A program made the position numbers and the translations under genes. Under the pieces are notes generated by a model. That model was not told the DNA's origin. It saw nothing but the letters and a program-made list of their open reading frames with translations, and did no database searches. This document shows positions 36,430 through 48,374 of a stretch of 64,000 nucleotides of DNA, one piece after another. Position 1 is the stretch's first letter. Each line of letters starts with the position of its first letter. The stretch is from Bactrocera neohumeralis (Eukaryota; Arthropoda; Insecta; Diptera; Tephritidae), in contig NC_065922.1 in assembly GCF_024586455.1 (NCBI RefSeq), positions 17,976,089-18,040,088 of the forward strand, in the 5' to 3' direction.

Positions 36430-37390
36430 ATCCGAGCGTCAGTCGTTCTTCCTTTTCTCTGTTTGGCACTAATTACAGAATCGCCAGAACTGAACTATGT
36501 GAATGTCGCCATATATCTCGTATAGCTCATCGTTCTATCGACTGTGGTATTCGCCGTTGCCAATGCGCAGAGGACCATAAATCTGCCACATATCCTTCTT
36601 CCGAATACTTCTAACATGGTCTCATGAGATGTTGTCATCGTACATGCCTCTGCACCATATAGCAGGACGGGGATGATGAGTGACTTATAGCATTTGTTCT
36701 ATGTTCGTCAAGAGAAGACTTTACTTCTCATTCGCCTACTCGGTACGAAGTAGCACCTGTTGGCAAGAGTTATTCTGCGTTGGATCTCGAAGGTGACGTT
36801 GTTGGTGGTGTTTATGCTGGTTCCTAAATATACGAAACAACTTCAAAGTTATGACTGTCAACAGTGATGTGAGAGCCAAGTCGCGAGTGCGACGACTGGT
36901 TGTTTTTACAGTAGATATTTCGTTTTGCCCTCGTTCACTGCCAGACCCATTTTCTGTGTTTCCTTGTCCAGCCTGGAGAAAGCAGAACTAACGGCGCGGG
37001 TGTTGAGTCCGACGATATCAATATCATCGGCATAAGCCAGCAAGCTGTACACTCTTATAGAATACTGTACCTTCTCTATTCAGTTCTAAAGCTCGAATAA
37101 TTTTCTCCAGCAGTAGATTGAAGAAGTCGCACGATAGGAAGTCGCCTTGTCTGAAACCTCGTTTGGTATCAAACGGCTCGGAGAGGTCCTTCCCGATCCT
37201 GACGGAGCTTTTGGTGTCGCTCAACGTCAGTGTACACAGCCCATATTAGTTTTGTGGGGATACCAAATTCAGACATCGCGGCATAAAGGCAGCTCCTTTT
37301 CGTGCTGTCGAAAATTTTAAACGACTTTTACGGGTCTTTTCCAAAATTTGCATGGTGAATATCTTGATTTGTCTAAAGACATCCAATTTG
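36430..37390 (-). pseudogene. LINE reverse-transcriptase remnant, family A copy 3 with intact YADD
   Basis: The minus frame 37024-37224 reads SSVRIGKDLSEPFDTKRGFR then QGDFLSCDFFNLLLEKIIRA and REGTVFYKSV. The next block, after a short shift, is LLAYADDIDIVG with the catalytic YADD at 37023-37034. The C-terminal part continues toward 36430 with frameshifts (an LYGAEA-type region near 36640-36670). Best preserved in the palm domain of the three copies, but not functional. Confidence 0.8.
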
Positions 37391-37539
37391 AGAGGTTAGG
37401 ACTGAGCAATAGTTGACCAGGATTTCACATAAAGAGTATGAAATATCTAACTGATGTCTTATTTCAATATGGTTTATTCTGAATATGAACAAAGAGGAAC
37501 AGTTATGGCGTTTGTGATGCTTATTGTAAAGACTTATAG

Positions 37540-38140
37540 TTGAAAGGAGGCTAAAATATGTTGAATCTCAATATTTGTTTCGAAAGGAAGTAATTGTTGC
37601 AACGGGTCATGATTGCTGGTGAAACACGGATCCATTACAACAATCTTTAACCCAACAAAATCTTAGGTGTATGTAAATAAACGGTAAAGCCTAATATGCA
37701 TGACACCAAGGAAGTGCTTTGTATTTGGTGAGATCAGAAGGCTTCTAAAACCAGGTGAAACTATTAATAGAGAATGCTACTGACAACAGGCTATCAAACC
37801 GAATCGAGGAATTTCCGGAATTTGCGACTAGCAGCAGTTTTTCCATAACAACGCTTGGTCTCATGTTGCAGGACAGCTACAAAACCAAGTTTTGCTTAAC
37901 CCGCCCTATAGCGCAAACCTGGCCAAATTTGAAAAAAAATTTTCCGTGCAATGCAGATTGCTTACACTAGAATACAATTCATAAACAGGCTATAAAATAT
38001 TGGCTTGCTATATTCTTGGCCGCAAAGCATTCAAAGTTCTTTTGGCATGGAATCCACAAATTGCCAGATCGTTATGAAAATGTTAAAGCTTCAGAAGGGC
38101 AATACTACAGAAAATACTGTTGATGCTTAAAGAAACTTTA
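37540..38140 (+). pseudogene. mauritiana-like mariner transposase, catalytic residues lost
   Basis: A nearly collinear but stop-ridden catalytic domain. RVMIAGETRIHYNN corresponds to the first-aspartate block VTGDEKWI-YDN, with the Asp changed to Gly. KPNMHDTKEVLCIW-DQK and KPGETINRECY-QQ follow. FFHNNAWSHVAG corresponds to the second block with Asp changed to Asn, and NPPYSANLAKFEKKF to the third with the Asp region replaced. The end reads FLAAKHSKFFWHGIHKLPDR then ENVKASEGQYY (38018-38115). Related in style to element A but a different family. Confidence 0.75.
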
Positions 38141-39595
38141 AAATTTTGAAAAAAAGAGCGAATATAGTTGTAAAAAATGAAAAAAAATCATTTTATAATT
38201 TTAAGACATTTTGTTTAGCTATTTAACGGAACTACCTATCAATTCTCATTCCCTATGTCCTCCGACTATTTTAAAGCGCAAAAAATTCCACGATCATCAC
38301 TAATTCCAAACACATGCATATACATATACATACACATCAGCACTTCAACCTTCAACTTGCCTGTCACAACATCTTATCCCATATCCGCTCCACACTCCAC
38401 ATAGCATAATGTGATTGAGCGATGTCTCTGCCGCTTTATTTGCCCACATTCCGTTTGATTTATCGCCAGAGGCCACCGACTGCCGCCGACAAACGTTCAA
38501 TTAGTTATGACACAGCAACACGCAAACGCCACTCAAATATCCTTTGGCCCGATCATCCACCAAATATGCAGAGTTTAGCTGCGCGCTGTCACATCACTTC
38601 GCCCTTGCAATGTATTTGTTATGCAATAATATCGACAATCTCTATTGACAATGCCGTCACTGTTGTTAATGACAAAGCTTTACGTAATGCGAGTGTGGGC
38701 GGGTGTGGTTGCTTGCTGTTATTGGTGTTGGCGTTGTTGTAAAGCATTAATACGCTTATCTGCGGTCGCAATACGTTATGTGCTGCAGCAATCGCTGCAA
38801 TTGCTGCTTCTATATGCTTTTATGTGTGGGTATATGTTGGAGGAGAATGCGATGGAGGAGCAGTAACATGTGTTGATGTTTCTACGGAGCATTTATATAT
38901 ATTTATGTATATCGTATATGCGTTTATGTGTGTGTATTATAATCACTTATATATGTGAGTTTATGTGTTGAGCTGGTGTGCGTACGGAAATGAAATCTGG
39001 CCGCTGTAGAAGAGCGTGATAGTCAAGTGTTGCAACATCGCAGCGTTCAGGGTCCTTCGATGACTTCAACAGCTAGTGTATGTTTTTGCCTCTGTTAGTA
39101 CTAGGTTTGAGTTCACTAGCGTTATATCATGCTTCCAGAATATGTAAGCAGTTTGCTAATGATAACTACATTCTTATGATATTGGCACTAGTACGGAACT
39201 AATCTACTTGTTCCGTTTCCAGAATTGTAATAGGAAGTAAGTTGTCATTCCTTTCGCTAATGAGTTTTAACTATTTTAACCAAAACATCCCTCACATTCT
39301 TGCATATCTTTGTTCTCAGATACAACTGCTTGGTTTCTAAACTGTTGGTTATTGTGAAGATCTTATTAAAGGCACATTTATTTAAAACTTTTAGTATTGA
39401 TTTAGTTTTAAAATCCATAAATAACATATGAATATAACTCGACAAATAAGAAAATGAACTCCATAAATTTTATTTTTATAACTATTTTATCCAAAGTAAA
39501 ATTTTCCGCACGTTTAGCTTTCACTTCATGGCTGATAGGCTACGAAAAATTGACTTTTTTAAATAAATCTAACTAATTACTACATAAAACCAAGT
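38141..39595. other. unassigned intergenic DNA
   Basis: Overlapping plus frames at 38422-38742 and 38645-38866 have fair composition but no motif and lie beside GTTGTT and TATG-rich repeats. Nothing assigned. Confidence 0.4.
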
Positions 39596-39599
39596 ATTC

Positions 39600-40260
39600 T
39601 CAAGCCAACTTTTATGCAGTCGTTTCAGTCGCATTGTCGTGGTGAGAAGTGATCCGTCTTCGGCTGTTGGGTTTGCAATTTTTTGGAAAACCCAACAGGC
39701 TACCATTAGTTTGGTAAGGCAATGCTTCGTCAGAGCACAACTTTTGTTTGATTCGGCTCATCTTGAAGCACCTATACTTTCGACTGTTGTTTACCTTTGG
39801 GCTTCTACGCGTAAACCCGATTCATCACTTGTCACGATGGCATAGACATGTCTCGCAGCACCGCTATCGTATTTTATTAACATTTCTCTCTACCAATCGA
39901 CACGAGCCTTTATTGAGCGATTAATAAATTGTGTAGGATACAACGTGAATAATTTTTTTTATCACAAAATGTTCATTTAATGCCTTTAGTTGTCGCACTT
40001 CTCACGATAGGTCACGGACTTGCAATGTCAGTTTGTGCACAGTGTCAATAGTTTTCGGAACAAACCATTGATAACCACCAAACATTTAATTAAGTTTATC
40101 GATGCCCTGTTGCTGAGTTAGTCCACGTCAAAAGATGTAAAAAAATAAACGCGCAGATATGTTTGCGATTTTATTCCATTTTTTTGGCCGAAGTGAATAT
40201 TTTAAGTTACTGTAAGCAACACAAATAGTGATCGTTTGTCAAAACGTTCTGAGTATTCAT
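39600..40260 (-). pseudogene. SETMAR-type mariner remnant, C-terminus missing
   Basis: On the minus strand a decayed transposase runs from a MDINRKHICA-like start (about 40180) through an HNLLIAQ block (near 39930) to HVYAIVTSDESGLRV (about 39800-39845), where the first aspartate is preserved. It continues to a shifted EIANPTAEDGS region and ends at SPRQCD near 39640, the second-aspartate block HHDNA in another frame. The third aspartate and C-terminus are missing. It aligns with 47050-48175 along its length. Confidence 0.75.
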
Positions 40261-40299
40261 ACCATCAAAAACGTCAAATTTCATGATAAAGACTACAAT

Positions 40300-40510
40300 A
40301 CTAAGGTTGCCGTAAAGATGTCGTTTTGAAAATTTGTAAACATCATTTTCTCTTCAAGAAGCTGCTCATTTGTCGGAACTGCCGATATCGGGCCACTATA
40401 ACATATAGCTGCCATACAAGCTGAACGATCGGAATCAAGTTCTTGTATGGAAAACTTTCACATTTGCCAAGATATATTCACGAAATTTGATATAGATTAT
40501 TTTCTATGGC
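40300..40510 (-). repeat. partial reversed copy of the 154-bp-unit repeat
   Basis: Reversed, it gives the final unit and terminal segment: aaatttcgtga-atat, gaaagttttcca, gatcgttcagcttgtatggc, ccgatatcggcagttccgac and gcagcttcttgaagagaaaa. Only about 1.3 units remain. It abuts the mariner remnant at 39600-40260. Confidence 0.75.
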
Positions 40511-42485
40511 AACAATGTAATATAAGAATATTATACTGTCTAATAATATACTGCATAATAACATTATAAGCTTAGAAGAATTAGCGGCCATTGAAATTGT
40601 AATTAAGTGTTTACTAAAAAATAAATTTGGAAGGGACTTTCTCCAACATGAATTTATCTTTACTAACTGTTTCTCTAGAAGAAACACTTTACTTTTCTTC
40701 TTTGCTCATAACTGAAGGTAGTACTAACTGTCTTCTATTTGAAAACTGCTGAAGAGGGGCGACAACAAACTGACAGCAATTAAGATTGTACGCATTATAT
40801 TTTTTGCTGAATAAAGAATTCCAAACATAGCATCAAACATCAGTTTAAGAACCCATCCTATCGAGCAGCCAACATGCTTTTTTTTGTATAGACAATCTTA
40901 GTTTATTTCAAGTCTTAAGTTTCCAAAACCCATAAAAACAAATTGTACGTTCATTTGGACTGAAGTTTGTCATTTGCGCTATTCAAAATAGTAAAACCTT
41001 TCTAAGTCTGTAGAACAAGACTTGGTAGCATTGAAAAGGCCTTGATTACAATTTTATGTTGTAGCCGGATTTCTTCTTCTATCTAACTCATTCATAGATC
41101 TTCTAATTAATTTAAAAATCACAATCGGATAAGGGTTTATTTCAGAAATTAGCCACTTTTATGTTAAGTTTACTTTGCAAGGCTATAAATTGCTGGGCTA
41201 TGAAATCGAGATTTCCACACTGCTTGTGATTTTTTATGCATAATTCAAAGTCATCTTGTAAGCTTTTAGTAAGAAGAAAAAATGTAGATTGCTCATTCTA
41301 TAGGACTGAAATCGGAAAATGTTCGGCATTATTGTTCGGTATATTGGTCAAGCATTAGTCAACTAGTAACAGAAAATAATGAAAAAAATTTTATATTTTT
41401 TTGAGAACTCGTATTCTTCACAGCAGCGTTTGGTTAACCGACGTGAAGGCCCATTGTGATCCAAAAAAGTTTACTGTCGAGTAATGAACATTACTGATAA
41501 ACGATTTCCAATTTTTTAATCTCCACTTCAATGTCAATCATCTAATTGCTAAATGGTTCCCATAAGACGGTGCAATGGACACTGTACAGGTTTATGAGAT
41601 TTGAGCTCGTAGCGAGTCAGTGGTTCAATATTGAATAGATAAGATAGGCGTTGCCGGTAAGAATAAAAAAAATTAATATAAAAAAAAATTTTTTTTTTTT
41701 GTATCATACTGAAATAACTGAAAAGCCCATTTCCGAATTTTTTTGTAAATTTAATATCTGGTCCTTCATAGTGGAGGCATAGTATCAATTTGTTGAAGCC
41801 ATCATCACATATATGTATACATATAGTATGTATAAAACTTGTATATTATTAGCTACATACATAATCGTATATGCACTCATATAAACATACATATATATAT
41901 ATATAACCATATCTCTAATTGCACATCCTCATTTGGCTGCTTGACGGACAGCACATCAGACGCATATCTCACATAAACCAGCGTATGCAGACATACACTT
42001 AGTTCATAGAAGTGTGCATTTGCTCGCGCAATTGATGAAATGATGTGACACAAATGAAGGCATGAATTGACAGAAGCGCCAGGGCAATTGATTAGCTTGA
42101 CGAGCACACTGGCGAGTGTTCGCAAAGCCTCTTTGGCTAATAACTACTCTGCGGCCTGGCTCCCACTCCATGGCAGCGTGTTATCGAACACTGGCGCTTC
42201 GCTTTCTGTTTGCATTGGCAAAGTTCGGCTTGACATTGCCTGCTAATAATTAAGCGCTCCAACACACACACACGCACACACATCGCTCGTATAATAGTGA
42301 GGGAAATGAAAATAACTCTTGGCATAGAATATACTCGTTTGGCTAACTGCTAGCTTTTGGTGTTCTGTTTGTTGAGCCTAATAGGAGCGTTCGCAAAGCG
42401 TTCAATTGTGAAAATCCGATTTGCTTGATTAATTCCCGGCATTGGACGTGTGCTAAAGGTATATTGTGAGTTAGATGATACTGTT
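40511..42485. other. unassigned intergenic DNA
   Basis: A/T-rich with a T run at 41690-41700 and TA/CATA tracts at 41810-41905. A CA tract at 42262-42280. No gene recognised. Confidence 0.45.
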
Positions 42486-42489
42486 GTAC

Positions 42490-43870
42490 GAGGGCTCGTG
42501 CTTAAAATTTAGGTTATGTAACCGTTTTCATATATGCTCATACGATATAAGTAAAATCAAAAGGGACATGCTTCGATGTGTCGGATGCATGGCAAATTTG
42601 TCAGCTATACACTTTCCGGCGATGTTCAAGATATCGTTAAGTGCCATGGTTCGAGTGGATCTTAGTGCACCACAAATGCTGGTGAACATAAATACTGTTG
42701 AACGCCCCCCGTAGAACGTTCTCGAGTTTGAGGATGAGCCATAATATTTTACTGTATCTGATAGTTGTAAACGGATGCTCCTCATTTGAGATCTTATATC
42801 TTCTAGTGAATAAAACTATCTCGGTTTTATTTGGATACATGACGTAACCGTTTGTGACTACCCAATTTGTTACGAAGCTGATATACCCTGTCACAAACTG
42901 TACTCAGGAAGTTTCCTGTGACCATAAGTGCTACATCGTCTGCATGGGCAATCATCCGGCAGCCACGCTCCTAAAGATTTATAAGCAGGATTCATAGAAG
43001 AGGAAAGAGAACTCCACCTTGTAAGGTCGTAGAGAAGACTGAAATGAGGTGAGTTACGACTGCTTCCGGCAGGACGTTATTGAAAGCTCTTTTTATAACA
43101 AGGCAGGCTCCAAAAGCAAATTCCTTAAGCCATGTCACGATAGTATGCAGGGCAGTATCTAATAACTTGCCCTTACAATAAAAATATTGCGCTCTTAATA
43201 AATGGTCCCACACGGTGCGCCCCCTTGTGTACCATTCCATTAGTCTGTCCACAGTTTTTAGTAAGAAGGAAGAGAGGCTGTTAGGCCTGAAGTCTTTGGC
43301 CAGCCTTCGGCATAAATGTGACTCTGAATTGTCTCCAAGCCCTCGGAATGTAACTCAGTTTTTTGCAGTTCGCATAGATAGATGCCAATCTGTTGCATGA
43401 CGCCTTAACAGGCTGTTGCAGCTGCGATGGTATGATGCGATCCGGTCCCGGATTTGAAAGGCTTGAACGAATTGATCACCCAGGTCAAGTGCCGTTAAAC
43501 TAGAATGTCGACAAAAGTTGTAAACAATCGTCTTACAGAACTCTGAGAAAAATCTATGGAAAGCACGTCTTGCTAGGGAAGTGAAGATCAAGGAGCATCC
43601 AAAGTGTATCCTCACTGCTCAGGGCCCACTTCCCATTTGCATCCTTAAGAAAACCCGGGGAGACGGGGTTCTTTGCGAGAATTTTCCATGAGGTCCTCTT
43701 TGCCTTCTTTAACTCGAACTTGTATATTGTAAGTGCCGTTTTATTCAACGCCTAGTCGTTAGTTGACACATTCCTACGAGCCTTGTTGAAAAAACGTCTG
43801 CAAGAAGCTCTGATTTTCGAGAGTCTTATAGTTCAGAGATTTTTCTCCCTGCCTCCCTGAAATTCCCGAA
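42490..43870 (-). pseudogene. R1/Jockey-like LINE ORF2 remnant (reverse transcriptase)
   Basis: Minus strand, in order: a pre-RT linker YKFELKKAKRTSWK then GFLKDANGKWALSSEDTL-LLDLHFP (43554-43748), an SFKPFKSGTG-PHTIA-like and IYAEGWPKTSGL block (43280-43460), SLSSFLLKTVDRLMEWYTR (43205-43270), LKEFAFGACLVIKRAFNNVL (43070-43130), LQGGVLFPLL (42992-43025), AHADDVALMVTGNFLSTVCD (about 42890-42950; YADD has become HADD), YPNKTEIVLFTRRYKIS (42790-42840) and GALRSTRTMALNDILNIA (42600-42670). No endonuclease or RNase H domain is seen. Frameshifts throughout. Confidence 0.85.
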
Positions 43871-45926
43871 ATCGTTACTTTATATTCCTCATATTTCTCA
43901 ATAGTAATATATTCTTTAATTTCAATTATATTCCAACGTTTACCGCAAAAGTTCCAAAAACATAGTTTTTTTGTTGAATAAATATCATTTTAACTTTTTG
44001 ATCTCCGCAGTCCCGCAAAGGTTCTATAATTTGTATGTATAGTCCATTCTAAATTTGCTATTTAAGCTCTTGCCATGAAATGTTTTTGCAAAATCGCTGC
44101 AAATAACCGCTGTTACTGTGACATAACATTATTAAAGCAAACAGCTAAAAGTTGACGCACCAACCCTGCCTCGATCCCTCGAAGCCAAGTCAACCTCGAT
44201 TGCTGCTATCACCACAAAGATTGATAATAATAAAGCTGCGGACAACAAAAACATTGTGGCGGAAACTAAAACAAATGTTACTGTTGGCATTCAAGTTGCT
44301 CGCTGTCTTCCGCACTGACGCTAACTTCTGCTGACGATAGCCACTGCACCGCTGCCTGTGTCGGTGAATAGCCGCAACATGCGCTGGCTGAAATAATAAT
44401 GATGAAGCGGGTGATAGTGGTGATGAAATATGCTCGACTGTGCGTGCTGGCTGGCTAAATTGCCGGGTGGCAAGGCAATGATGCTATTGGTGGGTGGGGA
44501 TGGTGGTGGTGTTCGTGATGTTGTTCGTGTTGCTTGTGTTGTTGGTGTTAATGGTGGTGCAGCTGGTGTGGGTGGCTGTGGTGTATTAAATGTCAATGCC
44601 AGCATTTAATGATGAACTTCTTATGACACACAAATATGCCAACACCAACAGCAACGAAAACAACAAAGACAGCAACAATAAAAACTTAACATAATAACAA
44701 CAACAACAATGCTCAGCTGGCAGATAAGACTTGTGCTAAATTTATTTTATCTTCAGCAAGCGAAAGATGAGCGTAAAACAAGTTTGCAGACATGACGGAA
44801 GATAGTCGACATAAATACACACATCTATGGCAGGATGTGTGTGGAGGCAGGAGGGAGCAATAGCGTTATGAAATTATGTGAAATAAAACTTGCGTTGACA
44901 CAGAAATTTATATGTAGTTAAGGTCATAAACTATCATGTGCAGAAATGTATGAATCTTCGTACGTCATGTGATATTTTATATTAGGTATTGAGTTGAAAA
45001 CTTTTGCTGGCATTAAATTGCAGAAATTGAGGAAAAATATTTAGTGAAATTTCTTGTATTGTGGGATTATTACAAAAGGATATGACTATTTTCTTTTGAT
45101 ATTCGATATAGTTCACTTTGGGACGTTTAGTATTTTAAAAAGCAAAACAATATATTTATGTACATCTAAGTATATACTTTTCTACGTATATTAGAGTACA
45201 ACAAGTTAATAATTTTTTGATTAAATTGATGTCCAATGCGTACTCGTCTGCTTGAGTGCACGAAAATCGACCACAGTCGCATTATGAAACCTGTCAAAAA
45301 CCTTTAATCTTTAAAAACACTTTTGAATACTCTCATTTATGAACACAAAAATATATTGTATTTTATGCTTTTTTTTTTGTAATTCCCATGCGCTCTTCTG
45401 TACGCTGTAAGAGCACTGGCCTACAAAAAATTTTTTTTTGGTTTGGTGCAGCTCTGTGCGCATCAGTAGTCGGTATCAGTAGGTAGGATGAACCACATTC
45501 CCGCTACTAGATGTTTTTTTATTCTTTCTTATGAACAAGAGCTGATATGGAAAATGTGATTTGTTTTCTCGTATCAACTCACAAAATACATCCAAAATCA
45601 GGTATAAAATCTTAGGCACTAAAATGAGTGAAGGGCAGTGTAATGATACCTAAAAATGTTACTCATACGCCATGTTACTCTTTCATTATTTAGTAAATGT
45701 ATCGATATTTTGCGCTTGAGATATGGAAAAGAGAGCGAAATCCCCCAAAATATAGTCAGAAGTATTCCAGAACTTTTTTTGCTCATGATAAAGAGTTCAA
45801 TAAATAATTACAGACATATGTGGTTATGCATATGTTGCTTCCTTGCAGCAGGAAATGTAAGAGGATGAAATGTCCTAATGTTTTTCTTATTAAATGTACA
45901 GTTTTGAAGTTAATGTCCAGTATACT
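43871..45926. other. unassigned DNA with triplet-rich patches
   Basis: Includes TGG/TGT-rich sequence at 44480-44580 and CAA-rich sequence at 44640-44710. Apart from the Pro/Thr-rich frame at 44321-44605, listed separately, nothing is recognised. Confidence 0.4.
44321..44605 (-). other. Pro/Thr-rich open frame, coding status unknown
   Basis: A 94-codon minus frame starting MLALTFNTPQPPTPAAPP, with further PTTQATRTTSRTPPPSPP and a His-rich stretch (HHHYHPLHHYY). The composition comes from TGG/TGT triplet repeats on the plus strand. No signal peptide or domain. It could be a low-complexity exon or simply an imperfect microsatellite; I favour the latter. Confidence 0.15.
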
Positions 45927-46260
45927 TCTTCTTCTTCTTTTTTGGCATTACAGCCGAGATTTGGCCTGGGCCGAGAACACAAAACTTCACCAGTTTTACG
46001 AGGTCTCGTCAGCTGTACATCTCTAGTGCAGGCAGTTTGCTGTCCATCAATGGTTCTCGAGAACAAGCGAAGGATCTTTTCGCTGGGGTACCATTTTCCA
46101 TGCGAACAACATGGTCTTATCAGCGCATTCGCTGGATTTTTACGGGCTAACTTACGGGCTAATCCATGTCGCCGTAGGGCTCATAATCGAGATAGATATA
46201 TTGTCGGTCTACTACTTCATTCTTTCCCTTTCCTTTGTACAAATAAAGTATCAAATATGA
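45927..46260 (+). repeat. dispersed repeat, copy 2 (shared with 7195-7480)
   Basis: Begins with cttcttcttctt and tggcattacagccg, then gcctgggccgagaacacaaa and aggtctcgtcagctgtacat. It continues with cgctgg-tttttacgggctaa, cgggctaatccatgtcgccg and gtcggtctactacttcattc to about 46230. The first 100 bp align with the minus strand of 7360-7450. Overlapping frames here are incidental. Confidence 0.5.
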
Positions 46261-46389
46261 TGGTCAAAAATTGTATAAATGGTATCAAAGCTGTTCTGTT
46301 CTCTAGGTACCGAATATGTGGAATCCAGAGCCTATAGTTATACAAATATAATACAGAGAGAATACTTTCTTGATGGTTGTATGCCTGTG

Positions 46390-46540
46390 TGCTACAAATA
46401 GGGTGAATCACTTCCCTTATCCCCCATTCCGGGTGACTTTATATCGCATATATCCGCCAATATGTGAGTTAACTTAATAAAATTGAGTGAGCGTGTTTCT
46501 CTGTGCTTATACCACATATAACTAACAAGCCGCTTAATTT
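46390..46540. repeat. fragment of the repeat at 12597-12960
   Basis: gactttatatcgcatatatccgccaatatgtgagttaactta (46435-46476) matches gacttcatagcgcatatctcggccgatatgtgagttaaccta at 12752-12793. Only about 100 bp are shared. Confidence 0.6.
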
Positions 46541-47045
46541 AAACTTAACTCCTTTTCTGTTTTACTCAAAACATGGATGTAGAATAAAGTCATGAAACCC
46601 AAATTATTTTCATGAATACATTTTATATATATATGTATACATTTATCTAAATATACATATGCATACCTGTATGAACGCAAATCATTGTACATGCATTGCA
46701 ACGCACAACAACTATTGTTTGCAATATTTCGCACTCAATTTTTATGGCCACACACCATTTCCGGCTTTTAATTACACCAAAATATGAGTAATTGCGAACG
46801 CACATGTCTATAGCTTCCGCTAATTAGAGCTTTTATATGGCATCTTACACATCTATGCTTATGCAAAGGCAAATAAGCAATGAAAAATTAAACTCGCACA
46901 AATGAATCAACAAAAATAGTATTGAGAATGCCAAAATATATAACAAAAATAGTTTTCAGAAATTATGTGGGTTCTATGTGAGTTGTATGGTGTTATATTT
47001 ATTCACACTCATATTAAATTATATGTAGGTTGTTTTTATGTTTCA
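46541..47045. other. unassigned A/T-rich DNA
   Basis: TATA/CATA-rich tract at 46625-46665; no gene or element recognised. Confidence 0.45.
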
Positions 47046-47049
47046 GGAT

Positions 47050-48175
47050 TCGAGAACAAAAAGAAATTTTAATAATCGAAAATCGCTTTATTGTTTTTCA
47101 AAGTCTTCTCCATTAAGATCTGTACACTTTTGTATGCTTTTGAATCAATTGTCGAAGCACTTTTGGCACTCTGATTGAGGTATCTTCATAACAAGCATTT
47201 TGAAGAAATAAACCGCCTATTCAGGTGTCGAAAAATGTTGAACTCTTAGTTTATTATTTTTTAAAAAGAAGTCATTCCGTGTTAGTCAGCACTATATGGA
47301 TGATGACTCATCAACTCGATGTTTTGAGTGCGTAAAAATGCAGTTGTTTCAGTCGATGTGTGAGAAGCCAGCTTGTCTCGGTAATGAGTGTTGCGTTTTC
47401 GGCGATTATTTTTCCTGATTTCTTGAAAGAAAACTCGCAAAAAAATGGTTGTATACCACTCATAATTTACTGTTCTGCTTCCTTCCAGTGGTATGTGGTT
47501 GGGATATGTCCAGTATTGCCAGAAAAAGAACAGGCAGCCATTTGCTTGGAAGTATTTCGTGCGCACATATCTATCTTAATACACCCATATAGTTGACTGC
47601 TGTTTACTTTCGGGCACATACGCGTAAATCCACTTTCACCACATGTCAAGAAGTAAAAGACGTCGAAGCACCTCATTTTTCTGAAACAAGCGAAACGATC
47701 CTTTGTTTGAACGATTGACAAATTGTGTGGGATATAAAGTGAACAAATTTTCTTTCCAGTCACAGTCCCAGTAATGCCTATAGTTATTTCAATCACGCTA
47801 TACTTGTAGGACACATGACGTTCTTGCAATATCAGTTTGCGCACAGCAGCATAACTTTCCGGCACAACAACTAATTTTTGAGTCTTCCCGAAATTCGTCT
47901 TGGAGTGATCTATGATCTTTATTGAATTCATATTACCATCGATTTACATTGGTCCTCTCTTAGCAGAAATTTAATTAAGTTCACCTACACATCAATCTTG
48001 ATGAATTAATCTACGTCGAAAGTTGTAAAAACTAATCTGGCGAAAATTCCCGCGATTTATGTCCATTTTTTGGTTTAGAAGAATATTTTAAGTTACTGTA
48101 AACAACATAAATAGTGCTCGTATGTCAAGAAGTGCTGAGTATTCATACATTCAAAAATGTTATCACTAGTGTTGC
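47050..48175 (-). pseudogene. SETMAR-type mariner, nearly full length but inactivated
   Basis: Read on the minus strand: a MDINRGNFRQISFYNFRR start (about 48060), then VVVPESYAAVRKLILQERHV, KKICSLYIPHNLSIVQTK, LTCGESGFTRM (first aspartate block, usual TSDESG with Asp changed to Gly), ARNTSKQMAACSFSGNTGHI, EGSRTVNYEWYTTIFL, VFFQEIRKNNRRKRN, HYRDKLASHTSTETTAFLRT (second block, altered), QNIELMSHHPYSAD, then a frameshift at the third-aspartate region and a terminal segment ending in LKNNKAIFDY near 47070. Most damage is point-like, so the copy is younger than those at 1-420 and 39600-40260. Confidence 0.8.
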
Positions 48176-48374
48176 CAAATCCCGAAATATAAAGGGCAAT
48201 CTACGTACGAGCATCTGGCATACGTTACAATATAGAGTAAGATTGGATGTTTGCTTTTTAAAAAGTTAAGTACATTATTTTGAAATGTATTTTTCCATTG
48301 CTAATGCGGTCGTAGATATAACGGCATTTGCGATCTATAAAATTATCAGGTGTATTTCTACTAAAATTTGACTT

